DNA of 64,000 nucleotides, taken from contig JAEZIN010000022.1 in assembly GCA_023436585.1 (NCBI GenBank), positions 1 through 64,000 on the forward strand, in the 5' to 3' direction. Every line of letters begins with the position of its first letter. The first letter of the stretch is position 1. This stretch comes from Bacillota bacterium. GTDB lineage: Bacteria > Bacillota > Clostridia > Christensenellales > Aristaeellaceae. The position numbers and the translations under genes were made by a program. Below the pieces are notes generated by a model. That model did no database searches and had not been told where the DNA came from. It saw only the letters and a program-made list of their open reading frames with translations. Shown piece after piece: positions 17,223-25,582 of this stretch.

Positions 17223-17422
17223 GCATTGCCGTTTGTATATTCTATTTGAAAGCACCGCAATCAATAGTATATACTTGTAACACAGGCCCTGTATTGTGTA
17301 TCTGCCTGCTTTTGCGGGTCGATTTGGCTGCTTTGGCAGATTATACGTTATATTTGGGAAGATATTCGCCATCGTATACATCGTGAACAAAGGCGGCTTT
17401 GAATCTTTGTAAGTTTAACCTA

Positions 17423-17451
17423 TTTCTTTTTTTCTGTGGAATCTATATAAT
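17423..17451 (+). promoter_or_regulatory. Promoter of the msmK-like gene
   Basis: A TATAAT at 17446-17451 has a weak -35 TTTCTT at 17423-17428 with 17-base spacing. The AT-rich 17110-17534 stretch contains no gene; apart from the terminator and this promoter I see no recognisable site in it. AAGGAGGAG lies directly before the start codon. Confidence 0.5.
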
Positions 17452-17534
17452 AAGGCTAGTTCATGGCGCGTATCCTATGGGGGAAGAGACTTCCCTGTAT
17501 ATGAGTTGGCAATAATATGTAAGGAGGAGAACAT

Positions 17535-18656
17535 ATGTCCAGCGTATCCCTCAGTCACATTTACAAAACTTATCCCGGCGGTGTGACAGCTGTTAGCGAC
17601 TTTTGCCTGGATATTGAGGACAAGGAATTCATCGTGCTGGTCGGCCCCTCCGGTTGCGGAAAATCCACCACCCTGCGCATGGTCGCCGGTTTGGAAGAAA
17701 TCAGTGACGGGCAGCTTTACATTGGTGAAAAGCTTGTGAACGACGTCGCTCCCAAGGACCGCGACATCGCCATGGTGTTCCAGAACTACGCTCTGTATCC
17801 CCATATGACAGTGTATGACAACATGGCCTTCGGCCTGAAGCTGCGCAAGACCCCCAAGGACGAGATCAAACGCCGCGTCGAAGAAGCCGCGCGCATTCTG
17901 GATATCAGCCACCTTTTGAACCGCAAGCCCAAGGCTTTGTCCGGCGGCCAGCGCCAGCGCGTTGCCCTAGGCCGCGCCATAGTCCGCGAGCCCAAGGTCT
18001 TCCTGATGGACGAACCTTTGTCCAACCTGGATGCCAAGCTCCGTGTGGCCATGCGTACCGAGATCACCAAGTTGCATCAGCGCCTGCAGACCACCTTCAT
18101 CTATGTAACCCATGACCAGACCGAGGCCATGACCATGGGTACCCGTATCGTCGTCATGAAGGACGGCTTTATCCAGCAGGTCGACAGCCCGCAAAACCTG
18201 TACGACTATCCCATCAACCTGTTCGTGGCCGGCTTCATCGGCAGCCCGCAGATGAACTTCTTCAACGCCTCCCTGGTGAAGGAAGGCAAGGAAGTGTACG
18301 CCATCTTCGGCACCAACAAGATCCTTGTGCCCGCCGGCAAGGTCGCCAAGCTGGTGGATGAGAGCTACGTCGGCAAAGATGTTATCCTGGGCATCCGCCC
18401 CGAGAACATCCACGACGAAGAAGTGGTTCTGAACAACCTGCCCGAGGCCGTGATCGATGTAAGCGTGGAAGTCACCGAGCTGATGGGCGCTGAGACCTAC
18501 CTGTACCTGAAGGCCAACGGCAAGGACGATAACATCATCGCCCGCGTCGATCCCCGCACCACCAGCCGCGCCGGCAACCAGATCAAGGTGGCCTTCGACA
18601 CCAACCACCTCCACTTCTTCGACAAGGAAACCGAAGCCAGCATCCTTAACAGGTAA
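17535..18656 (+). CDS. MsmX/UgpC-type sugar ABC transporter ATPase
   Basis: A 373-residue ATPase of the MalK/MsmK/UgpC family, the subunit that powers CUT1 carbohydrate importers. It has Walker A GPSGCGKST (37-45), Q-loop FQNYALYPHM, signature LSGGQ (135-139), Walker B VFLMDEP (155-161) and a C-terminal regulatory OB-fold domain. It stands alone between a terminator and its own terminator, with no permease or binding protein nearby. That is typical of the shared multitask ATPase of Bacillota that serves several sugar importers. Its codon use is strongly biased to C-ending codons and its ribosome site is near-perfect, suggesting high expression. Confidence 0.93.
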   Translation: MSSVSLSHIYKTYPGGVTAVSDFCLDIEDKEFIVLVGPSGCGKSTTLRMVAGLEEISDGQLYIGEKLVNDVAPKDRDIAMVFQNYALYPHMTVYDNMAFGLKLRKTPKDEIKRRVEEAARILDISHLLNRKPKALSGGQRQRVALGRAIVREPKVFLMDEPLSNLDAKLRVAMRTEITKLHQRLQTTFIYVTHDQTEAMTMGTRIVVMKDGFIQQVDSPQNLYDYPINLFVAGFIGSPQMNFFNASLVKEGKEVYAIFGTNKILVPAGKVAKLVDESYVGKDVILGIRPENIHDEEVVLNNLPEAVIDVSVEVTELMGAETYLYLKANGKDDNIIARVDPRTTSRAGNQIKVAFDTNHLHFFDKETEASILNR

Positions 18657-18671
18657 TCGTACATACATAAC

Positions 18672-18704
18672 GGCGGCGTGCTGAATGAAGCACGCCGCTT
18701 TTTT
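18672..18704 (+). terminator. Intrinsic terminator of the msmK-like gene
   Basis: GCGGCGTGCT/AGCACGCCGC stem, six-base loop, then six Ts. Confidence 0.92.
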
Positions 18705-18722
18705 AGCCAGGGGGAAGATGGT

Positions 18723-19163
18723 ATGATGATGGTGCGCCGCCGCAGTATGTGGCTTTTCTGCCTTGCGGGATTGCTGCTTCTGTTTGGTTTGTTCGTTTTG
18801 ATAAGGTATCAGCAAAGGAGCCACGCGCCTCTTTCGGTGAACATGGAGGAAAGCTTCTTATATGAGTATCTTATCAGGGAAGATCAGGTTGTATTCCTCT
18901 GCCGTATCGCGATAGAAAATCCTTCCGGACAGGAAAGCAGCTTCTCCATTTATGCCTGGAGCCCGGAGGATGTGAAGGGGGGCCTGCTGCTCTTGGGATC
19001 AATGACCGGCTATGTGTCTGGCTCGGATGTGCTTCACATTTTAAAGGGGGAGAAAAGTCAATATTTTGAGGTGGAGTTCATCGGGAAGGCAGGCGGCGCC
19101 AAAACGAAGCAAGACCGCCTGCTCCCGTCACAAATAAAGATTGTGGAGTGGACACGTGAGTAA
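18723..19163 (+). CDS. Hypothetical membrane-anchored protein
   Basis: A 146-residue protein with a positively charged N-terminus and one hydrophobic helix (about residues 7-27). The extracytoplasmic part of about 115 residues is predicted mostly beta, with no recognised domain. Three consecutive ATG codons and a GTG occur at 18723-18734; GGGGGAAG lies just upstream, so the exact start is uncertain by a few codons. It lies between the ATPase terminator and the regulator gene. No function can be assigned. Confidence 0.6.
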   Translation: MMMVRRRSMWLFCLAGLLLLFGLFVLIRYQQRSHAPLSVNMEESFLYEYLIREDQVVFLCRIAIENPSGQESSFSIYAWSPEDVKGGLLLLGSMTGYVSGSDVLHILKGEKSQYFEVEFIGKAGGAKTKQDRLLPSQIKIVEWTRE

Positions 19164-19272
19164 AACTTCTCCACAAGGCCGTTTTGATGTTTTACACTTG
19201 TACAAAAATTCGAAAATCGCTCAGAAACCCGCTTTTTTTATGAAATGTTCACAATTTTCCGCGATTTATCGC

Positions 19273-19301
19273 TTTTCAGACGGGGAAGACTGTGATAGAA
19301 T
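19273..19301 (+). promoter_or_regulatory. Probable promoter of the PucR-type regulator
   Basis: TTTTCA (19273-19278), a 17-base spacer and TAGAAT (19296-19301), about 45 bases before the GTG start. Confidence 0.45.
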
Positions 19302-19345
19302 AAAAGTTGATATTTACGCCAGATAATGGTGAAAGGAGCAGCCAA

Positions 19346-20413
19346 GTGTTGTTTGAAAAGCGGTTTGTAAAGCAGGTCGGCCAGGTGTTTTCCCGCCTGA
19401 GCGCGCCTGTTCTTCTTTTGGATAGCCATGGGGACGCCATCTATCCGGAGGAAGCGTCTTCCCATGTTCTGCCGGATGATCTATCCGCGGGACAAACCTG
19501 TCCGGCGGACGGCTACTTATACCACGGGGTGGATGGACAGCCCTTCCTGGCAGTGGCCTGCCGGGAAACCGTTCCGGGGGCACAGGACGTGCTTGTGATG
19601 GCGGAGGCCATGCTGCAGGCGCTGATGCAGATTGGCGCATCCGTGGCCGATGAGAGCGATGTGTACCGCCGGGCGCTGCGTGAGGAACTCGGCGGGTCCG
19701 AGCTGGAAGCGCTGGCCCACGAGCACCAGATTCCTTTGGAGATGGACCGCTGTGTGATGCTGTTCTACATCGTGCAGACAGGTTCCAGCACTGCATTGTC
19801 CCTTTTGCAGGAGGTTGTGCCCCAGGCGGAAGGCGACGTGCTGGTGGAGATTGACCGGCATATGGTTGCGCTTTTGAAAGACATGTCATCCGTGGAGGAT
19901 GTCGACGATTTGAAGCAGTTTGCCGAAGCGGCGCAAGAAACACTGATGAGTGAAACGGCGCATCAGACCACGGTGGGCATTGGCGAGCCGCGGCATAACC
20001 TGTCTTCCCTGGGGGAAAGCTATCGCGAGGCACGCCGGGCCATCGAGGTGGGCCGCATCTTCCAGCCTGACAACAGCATCCACGTATTCCGCCGGCTGAT
20101 GCTGGAGCGCTTTTTGACCGAGCTGCCCAGGGATATCAGCGCGTATTACCACAGCCTGCTGTTCAACCGCAAAACAGCCCGGCTGTTCAATGAAGAAATG
20201 CTCTATACCATCGAAATGTTCTTCAAGAAGGACTTGAATCTGTCGGATACAGCCCGGCAGCTGTACATCCACCGCAATACACTGGTCTACCGCCTGGACA
20301 AGGTACAGCGGCAGATCGGTCTGGATCTTCGGAAATTTGAGGACGCCGTCACTTTCAAGATTCTTATGGAGCTTAAAAAGTGCGGCAGCGAAAAGCCTCA
20401 GCAGATTCACTGA
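19346..20413 (+). CDS. PucR/CdaR-type transcriptional regulator
   Basis: A 355-residue regulator. The C-terminal PucR-type helix-turn-helix is clear: FFKKDLNLSDTARQLYIHRN and NTLVYRLDKVQRQIGLDL within the last 60 residues. The middle resembles the GGDEF-like domain of the CdaR family. The N-terminus has a sensor-like segment of unknown ligand. GTG 19346 is seven bases after AAAGGAG; longer in-frame starts lack a ribosome site. Family members often control purine, sugar-diacid or amino-acid catabolism. Neighbouring genes do not reveal the regulon. Confidence 0.8.
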   Translation: MLFEKRFVKQVGQVFSRLSAPVLLLDSHGDAIYPEEASSHVLPDDLSAGQTCPADGYLYHGVDGQPFLAVACRETVPGAQDVLVMAEAMLQALMQIGASVADESDVYRRALREELGGSELEALAHEHQIPLEMDRCVMLFYIVQTGSSTALSLLQEVVPQAEGDVLVEIDRHMVALLKDMSSVEDVDDLKQFAEAAQETLMSETAHQTTVGIGEPRHNLSSLGESYREARRAIEVGRIFQPDNSIHVFRRLMLERFLTELPRDISAYYHSLLFNRKTARLFNEEMLYTIEMFFKKDLNLSDTARQLYIHRNTLVYRLDKVQRQIGLDLRKFEDAVTFKILMELKKCGSEKPQQIH

Positions 20414-20469
20414 TATAATTGTCGTCTTTGCCTCCCTGCGATGCCTATTGTAAACAAGAAAGGCGTTAT

Positions 20470-21699
20470 ATGAAAAAATTGCGTATGCTGGCCGCGGGTG
20501 CGCTGGTTATTGTCCTGCTCACCGGCTGTTCCATGCTCACGGGGAACAGGGCTAATTCCGAGGCCGCCCCGCAGGCCGCGGGGGATACCGTAACCCTTAC
20601 CCGGGAGGAGTATGAACGGTTCAAGCGGTATGAGGAGTTGGATGAGCTTCTGCAGGTGGTGCAGGAGTACTATTACCAGGAGCCGGATGTGTCCAAGCTC
20701 ATTGAAAACGCGGAGCGCGGATTGCTGTTTGGCCTGGAAGATCCATATTCTTTCTATTACAGCCCTGAAGAGTATCAGGAGCTCTGGGAAGATGACGAGG
20801 GCAAGTATGCCGGCATCGGCATTCAGATTTCGGCCAACTTCGATACGCTTTTGTGCACGGTAAGCCGTGTGTTCAAGGGCAGCCCCGCCAGGGATGTGGG
20901 CATCCACAAGGGCGATATCATCAAGCAGGTAAACGATCTGGTGGTGGACGCCTACAACCTGCAGGACGCGGTGGATATCATGCGCGGTACGGTTGGCGAA
21001 ACCGTGGAGGTGACCATTCGCCGCGGAACCGAAACGATGACATTCACGGTACCCAGGGCCAATATCCAGGTCAACCGTGTGGAATCGGTGATGCTGGAAG
21101 GGAACATTGGCGTAGTCAGCCTGTTCGAGTTCGCGGGGGATTGCCGCACAGCTTTCATGGATGCTGTGAACAAGCTGATGAGCGACGGGGCCAAAGGCCT
21201 GATCGTTGACCTGCGGGACAATCCCGGCGGCTGGGTGGATGACGCCGTCGCCATCGCGGATATGTTCCTGCCGGAAGTGAACGTCTACTATACCGAAAAC
21301 CGTCAGGGTGAGCGGGAATACGCTTCCGCCCAGGCCGGCCAGATCAATATCCCGCTGGTAGTGCTCATGAACGAAAACTCGGCCTCCGCTTCCGAAGTAT
21401 TGGCCGGGGCGCTGCAGGACCACGGCGTTGCCACCATCGTGGGTGTCAAATCCTACGGCAAGGGCATCATTCAGTACGTGATGCCTGTGGGCAACAACGG
21501 AGCCGGCATGCAACTTACCGTGGCGCAGTACTTTACGCCCAACGGCAACAAGGTACACAAGACGGGCATCACCCCCAACGTGGAAGCCGAGCTGCCCGAA
21601 GGCGACAACGGCATGTATGAAATCGGCGATTTGAACGATCCCCAGCTGAGCAAGGCCGTGGAAGTGCTGAAGGAAAAAATGGCGGGATCATCCGTTTGA
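20470..21699 (+). CDS. C-terminal processing peptidase (S41, CtpA-type lipoprotein)
   Basis: A 409-residue secreted serine protease that trims C-termini of cell-envelope proteins. A lipoprotein signal peptide ends in LLTGC (Cys20). A PDZ domain follows (about 112-195), then the S41 domain with the Ser/Lys dyad in NENSASASEV (about Ser306) and SYGKG (about Lys331). LRDNPGG (about 248-254) is also typical. ATG 20470 is chosen because the signal peptide starts there; an upstream GTG-type extension is not supported. It lies about 55 bases after the regulator. Confidence 0.92.
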   Translation: MKKLRMLAAGALVIVLLTGCSMLTGNRANSEAAPQAAGDTVTLTREEYERFKRYEELDELLQVVQEYYYQEPDVSKLIENAERGLLFGLEDPYSFYYSPEEYQELWEDDEGKYAGIGIQISANFDTLLCTVSRVFKGSPARDVGIHKGDIIKQVNDLVVDAYNLQDAVDIMRGTVGETVEVTIRRGTETMTFTVPRANIQVNRVESVMLEGNIGVVSLFEFAGDCRTAFMDAVNKLMSDGAKGLIVDLRDNPGGWVDDAVAIADMFLPEVNVYYTENRQGEREYASAQAGQINIPLVVLMNENSASASEVLAGALQDHGVATIVGVKSYGKGIIQYVMPVGNNGAGMQLTVAQYFTPNGNKVHKTGITPNVEAELPEGDNGMYEIGDLNDPQLSKAVEVLKEKMAGSSV

Positions 21700-21702
21700 C
21701 AG

Positions 21703-21858
21703 GAAGCCAGGCAAACCCTAGCGGATTACGTGCGGGGGAGCAGGCGCAAATAAAACTCCTGGTTGAGGGCCAAGGCACGCCGAGGCCCGAGAGGGAAGGG
21801 GGAAGCTGTATGCTATTTGAATTGGACAGCCGGTAATTTGCCGCGCTGTCCTTTTTTT
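21703..21858 (+). promoter_or_regulatory. Structured leader ending in a terminator, before the TM1266-ECF operon
   Basis: GGGCC/GGCCC (about 21768-21785) and other G/C-rich helices precede a clear intrinsic terminator: GGACAGC (21824-21830) pairs with GCTGTCC (21845-21851), then seven Ts. The next start codon is only about 20 bases later. A folded leader plus terminator this close to a start suggests a riboswitch or attenuator. It does not fit TPP, THF, FMN, cobalamin, glycine, ZTP or preQ1 consensus that I can recall. Confidence 0.55.
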
Positions 21859-21878
21859 GGTGAGGAAGGAGAATTGTC

Positions 21879-22166
21879 ATGCCCAATGATGATCGGCTGG
21901 GCTTTGTGGGCCTGGTGGTGGAAGACCGAGAGCAGGCGGCCAGGATCAATCAAATCCTCAGTGAGTATTCGGATATGATAAGGGGCCGCATCGGCGTGCC
22001 GGACAAGGAAACGGGCATTGGCGTCATCGGCCTGGTGGTGGAAGGCTCCAACGACCGTATCGGGGCCATGACGGGAAAGCTGGGAAATGTAAAGGGCGTA
22101 CAGGTAAAAAGCGCCCTGACAACGGTAAAAGCAAGAGCAAAAGCGGAAAACGGAGGGAACAACTGA
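21879..22166 (+). CDS. TM1266-family protein (putative iron-only hydrogenase system regulator)
   Basis: A 95-residue ferredoxin-fold protein. Two near-repeats, LGFVGLVVEDR and IGVIGLVVEGSND, and GRIGVP are diagnostic of the TM1266 family, which is related to the C-terminal domain of NikR and often found near [FeFe]-hydrogenase maturation genes. Its biochemical role is not established. GAAGGAG precedes the ATG. The stop overlaps the next start by one base (TGATG), so it is coupled to an ECF substrate subunit rather than hydrogenase genes here. Confidence 0.85.
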   Translation: MPNDDRLGFVGLVVEDREQAARINQILSEYSDMIRGRIGVPDKETGIGVIGLVVEGSNDRIGAMTGKLGNVKGVQVKSALTTVKARAKAENGGNN

Positions 22167-22717
22167 TGCAATCTTATAGTATCAGGCGCATGGTAATAAC
22201 GGCTGCGCTGCTGGCGCTGACGGTAGTCTTTCAATACATACGGCTGCTGCCCATCCCCCTGGATGTTTCGGTGTATATCATCGGTACCCTGGTGAACCTG
22301 TGCCTGATACTGGCTGCCGTGCTGGCCGGCCTTTGGTCCGGGCTGATGATCTCCATTGCGGCGCCCCTGGTAGCCCTTTTGCAGGGGTATGCCCCGGCGC
22401 CCATGGTGCCTTTTTTGATTGCGGGCAACGTGGTGCTTGTGCTGCTCTACGCATTGATTCCGGGGCCAGGATTCCGCAAAACCGGAAAGCTTGCCGTGAT
22501 CCCCTGGCTGCTGGCCGGAATGCCAGGCGCTGTCTTGAAGTATTTTATCATCACGGCCGGCCAGGCGCTTATGCTATCCTCCGCGCAGGGCAAGGCGTTT
22601 TATGCCCTGCTGGCGACGGGAGCTTTGCGTCAGGTGCAGCAGCTCATCACCGCCCTTGTGGCAGCGGTTTTAGCCTACATGATTCTGCCAAGGCTGAAAA
22701 AGGCGTCGAATCTGTAA
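22166..22717 (+). CDS. ECF transporter S component (vitamin-type substrate subunit)
   Basis: A 183-residue membrane protein with about six helices. The N-terminal pattern RRMVITAALLALTVVFQYIR followed by PIPLDVSVYIIGTLVNLCL is typical of ECF substrate-binding subunits, which pair with a shared EcfA-EcfA'-EcfT module encoded elsewhere. The substrate is unknown; coupling to TM1266 and the terminator-bearing leader may hint at a regulated micronutrient. A bidirectional terminator follows. Confidence 0.78.
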   Translation: MQSYSIRRMVITAALLALTVVFQYIRLLPIPLDVSVYIIGTLVNLCLILAAVLAGLWSGLMISIAAPLVALLQGYAPAPMVPFLIAGNVVLVLLYALIPGPGFRKTGKLAVIPWLLAGMPGAVLKYFIITAGQALMLSSAQGKAFYALLATGALRQVQQLITALVAAVLAYMILPRLKKASNL

Positions 22718-22730
22718 TCGCGTATTTAAA

Positions 22731-22763
22731 CAAACATGGCCTTCGATCTGGAGGCCATGTTTG
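22731..22763. terminator. Bidirectional terminator between the ECF gene and panE
   Basis: CAAACATGGCC/GGCCATGTTTG, an 11-bp stem between convergent genes, T-rich on both sides. Confidence 0.75.
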
Positions 22764-22781
22764 TATATATGGAAAGTGAGC

Positions 22782-23807
22782 TTACAGCGTCGCAAAAGCC
22801 TTGTCGTAAAGGTTCACAGGATCGATCTTGCGCCCTCCCGCCTCGATTTCCTTTACCATTTGGGTGAGCCTTTCATTTACTGGGCAGGCGACGCCTAGCT
22901 GCTTACCCTTTTCAACGATATACCCATTGAAATAATCGATTTCGGTCGGGCGGCCCCGCTCCAAGGACTGCAGGCTGGAGGATTTCAAATTCTTGTACTT
23001 GAGCCCTACCACCCGGATGGTAAGATGCCTGCGCAGGTGATCCAGAAAACCATCACCCGCCATCAGCTTTTCATAGTCCAGCTTGCCGGCGAAGGGCGGC
23101 ACGTGGAGCTTCATGGCACGGGCCACGGTCATGCCTTCCTTGATGATAGCCAGGAATATTTTTCTGGCCTGCTTCCGCTTCATCATTTCGCCCAGCTTCA
23201 GCCCGCAGATGGCCCCCAGGGAGGTGATGCAGGAATTGACGATCAGCTTCGAAAACAGCTCCCGGTAGATGTCGGGCACGATTTTCGTTTCCGTCACCGT
23301 GTCCAGCGCGTCCCTAAGGGTTTGAAGGGCTTCCCTGTTTGCGTTGCCCACGGCCCCGATCAGGAATTCGCCTGTGCTGGTCATCTCCAGTTCTCCCGGC
23401 CCGTGCATGGATGCACCCCAGCCTATGACGCAGCCCACCGTGCGGTCTTGCCCCACCACGGCAGCCAATGCATCGGTACAGATGCCGTTTTGCATGCTGA
23501 CCACCAGCGATTCCGATTTCAGGTACGACAGCATTTCCCTGGCGCACTCCGGCATGTCATAGGCCTTGGTTGCTATCAGGCATAGGTCAAACAACCCGTT
23601 CAATTCGTCTACGCGCGCCACGGCAGGAACGGGTATGTACACCTCGCCTTTGACACCTGTGATATGCAGCCCTGTGGTACTTGCCAGGACGGCGATCTGC
23701 CTGTGCTTGCATACAAGATGCACATCGAATCCGGCCTTTGCCATATAGGCGGCTGTGATCCCGCCGATGGCTCCGGCGCCTACTACAGCTATCCTAAGTT
23801 TACGCAT
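22782..23807 (-). CDS. panE: 2-dehydropantoate 2-reductase family protein
   Basis: An NAD(P)-dependent ketopantoate reductase homologue (ApbA/PanE family) of 341 residues. Ketopantoate reduction is a step of pantothenate synthesis. The Rossmann motif VVGAGAIGG is at residues 8-16. The C-terminal half contains the conserved Lys/Asn segment FSKLIVNSCITSLGAICG. The start at 23807 matches the family N-terminus, although the ribosome site there is weak; an in-frame ATG at 23834 is possible. Many family members act on other 2-keto acids, so the substrate is not certain. Confidence 0.82.
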   Translation of the reverse strand: MRKLRIAVVGAGAIGGITAAYMAKAGFDVHLVCKHRQIAVLASTTGLHITGVKGEVYIPVPAVARVDELNGLFDLCLIATKAYDMPECAREMLSYLKSESLVVSMQNGICTDALAAVVGQDRTVGCVIGWGASMHGPGELEMTSTGEFLIGAVGNANREALQTLRDALDTVTETKIVPDIYRELFSKLIVNSCITSLGAICGLKLGEMMKRKQARKIFLAIIKEGMTVARAMKLHVPPFAGKLDYEKLMAGDGFLDHLRRHLTIRVVGLKYKNLKSSSLQSLERGRPTEIDYFNGYIVEKGKQLGVACPVNERLTQMVKEIEAGGRKIDPVNLYDKAFATL

Positions 23808-23859
23808 AAACTTATACTGATTCCAAACATTCATGCGTCGTCGCGGCGGTGCTTTTCGC

Positions 23860-23924
23860 GTGGGGCGGCGTCGCTCTTCGCTCAACGTAGCGCTGCTACG
23901 TCTCGCTTCGGCTCCTTGCCCCAC
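23860..23924. repeat. GC-rich palindromic element upstream of panE
   Basis: GTGGGGC (23860-23866) pairs with GCCCCAC (23918-23924), and the middle holds the perfect hairpin ACGTAGC/GCTACGT (23885-23901). The 283-base gap 23808-24090 otherwise shows only the terminator at its far end. It looks like a REP/MITE-type element. Confidence 0.5.
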
Positions 23925-24053
23925 ATCGAAAATCCCTCGCCTCTTTGGATGCATTAATATTTTCCATCAGCATACTCCTTCTGTATATAATTTGCTCACA
24001 TTATAGCATATTTTGCATCCAGGAATATCCTTATGAAAAAAGAAATTCCCCAA

Positions 24054-24085
24054 TAAAAAAATGATCCCCCGGCACAGCCGGGGGA
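24054..24085 (-). terminator. Terminator of the DUF3343 gene
   Basis: TCCCCCGGC/GCCGGGGGA stem (24065-24085) followed on the minus strand by a run of Ts. Confidence 0.88.
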
Positions 24086-24090
24086 CGATT

Positions 24091-24357
24091 TCAAATTCTT
24101 GTACAACTGGGCCGGTCCCTTCCTCCGCGCTCCACACGATAAAAACCAATAAGGTTGCTTGGCCGGGCCTGCATATATACGCTCTTGACATCCTGGGCAT
24201 TGTTCATTTCAAAACGGACGGAGAGACCGCAGCCCACGGCAACATCCCGCGGGGTGGCAACAATGCTGGTTCGAACGCCCGCCCGCTTCAAAGCCGACTC
24301 AAAGCGCAGCACTTGCTGCCGGGAGCGAAAGGCAGCAATGCCGAAAATCTCATTCAT
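24091..24357 (-). CDS. DUF3343 protein (putative Se/S carrier-like)
   Basis: An 88-residue protein of the DUF3343 family (Pfam 'putative Se/S carrier protein-like'). The pattern ALKRAGVRTSIVATPRDV followed by CGLSVRFE fits, with a conserved cysteine after VAVG. It is divergent from a cysteine desulfurase, the association that led others to propose a role in sulfur or selenium transfer. ATG 24357 (minus) has AAGGAGG ten bases upstream; a start 14 codons earlier lacks one. The function is not established biochemically. Confidence 0.75.
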   Translation of the reverse strand: MNEIFGIAAFRSRQQVLRFESALKRAGVRTSIVATPRDVAVGCGLSVRFEMNNAQDVKSVYMQARPSNLIGFYRVERGGRDRPSCTRI

Positions 24358-24442
24358 AGGGTTAAATCCTCCTTCCCTCTTCATATAGTATACGGTCAAG
24401 AAGCGCCGCGTGCGCGCAAAACCATGGAAGAGAGGCCGGACA

Positions 24443-25582
24443 ATGATCTATTTGGATAACGCAGCCACCAGTTTTCCCAAGCCGCCGCAGGTGGTCCGGG
24501 CCATGGCGGGAACGCTGAACCGCATCGGCGGGAATCCCGGCCGTGCCGGGCACCGCATCTCGCTGGCCGGCGGGCGTGTACTAAGAGCCTGCCGGGACCA
24601 TCTGGCGGAAATGTTCCGCATGGAAAAGCCGGAGCATGTGATCTTTACCAGCAACTGTACGGACAGCCTGAACCTGGCCATCCGGGGAAGCCTGTACCAG
24701 GGGGATGAGGTCATTGTAAGCCACAGCGAGCACAACGCGGTGATGCGCGTGCTGTCGGGCTATGAGCGGCAGGGCATGATCTCCATCAAGGTGCTGTTGC
24801 CGGGGCCTGACGGGCTGCTGCAGCCACACCAGCTTCAAAGCATGATCGGGCCCAGGACATCCCTGGTGGTCTTGAATCATGCCTCCAATGTGACGGGCGT
24901 GGTGCAGCCGGTGAACCGCCTGGGGATCGTATGCCGGGAAAGCGGCATACCGTGCCTTGTGGATGCCGCGCAGACCGCGGGCATACTGGATGTGAGCCCC
25001 AAGGCGCTGAACGCGGATATGGTGGCCATGGCCGGTCACAAGGGCTTACTGGGCCCCCACGGCACAGGCATACTGCTGCTGGGCCAGGGGATGATGCCAA
25101 GGCCCTTCCGGGAAGGCGGGACGGGTTCACGCTCGGAAAGCATGCTGCAGCCGGAAGACCTGCCCGACAGGTACGAAAGCGGAACCATGAATCTGCCGGG
25201 GATCGCCGGGCTGCTGGCAGGTGCGCGGTTTGCGGGCAAGCATATGTGGGAAATACGGGAATATGAGGAGCACTTGTCCCAAAGGCTGCGGGATAATTTA
25301 AGGGACATCGGAAATGTCACCGTCTATGGGGAGGAGACCGCCCCCAGGGTCGGTGTTGTGAGCTTCAATGTGAAGGGCATGGAAAGCGGTGAAGTGGCGG
25401 ACGGGCTGGACAGGGCAGGCTTTGCGCTGCGGGGCGGCATGCATTGCGCCCCCAGTATTCACAATTGGCTGGGAACAGTGGATACTGGCGCGGTTCGGGC
25501 CAGCGTAGGCATTTACAATACGGAGCAGCATGTGGATGATTTGACGGCCGCCGTAGCGAAGATTGCCAGGGGCAAATATTAA
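24443..25582 (+). CDS. Cysteine desulfurase family protein (EF2568-like)
   Basis: A 379-residue fold-type I PLP enzyme. MIYLDNAATSFPKPP at the N-terminus is the family signature. The PLP lysine is in AGHKGLLGPHGTG (Lys200). A C-terminal cysteine in RGGMHCAP (about Cys335) corresponds to the persulfide-forming or selenium-handling residue. The sequence fits the TIGR01977 subgroup, which co-occurs with DUF3343 and selenium genes, rather than housekeeping IscS or SufS. ATG 24443 is seven bases after GAGAGG. The DUF3343 gene is divergent and probably shares its control region. Confidence 0.85.
   Translation: MIYLDNAATSFPKPPQVVRAMAGTLNRIGGNPGRAGHRISLAGGRVLRACRDHLAEMFRMEKPEHVIFTSNCTDSLNLAIRGSLYQGDEVIVSHSEHNAVMRVLSGYERQGMISIKVLLPGPDGLLQPHQLQSMIGPRTSLVVLNHASNVTGVVQPVNRLGIVCRESGIPCLVDAAQTAGILDVSPKALNADMVAMAGHKGLLGPHGTGILLLGQGMMPRPFREGGTGSRSESMLQPEDLPDRYESGTMNLPGIAGLLAGARFAGKHMWEIREYEEHLSQRLRDNLRDIGNVTVYGEETAPRVGVVSFNVKGMESGEVADGLDRAGFALRGGMHCAPSIHNWLGTVDTGAVRASVGIYNTEQHVDDLTAAVAKIARGKY

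Noticed and set aside
17967..18824. Minus-strand open frame opposite the sugar ATPase
   Set aside because: Codon-bias shadow of a highly expressed gene; composition is His/Val/Asp-rich and unlike a real protein.
20407..21558. Minus-strand open frame of 383 codons opposite ctpA
   Set aside because: No start context, no domain, and fully covered by a clear protease gene.
21703..21858. TPP, THF or cobalamin riboswitch before the ECF gene
   Set aside because: The required conserved blocks (for example CTGAGA or the B12 box) are missing. Only a structured leader with terminator is supported.
23835..23954. N-terminal extension of the panE product
   Set aside because: The extension is Arg-rich, falls in a palindromic GC-rich element, lacks a ribosome site, and precedes the conserved family start.
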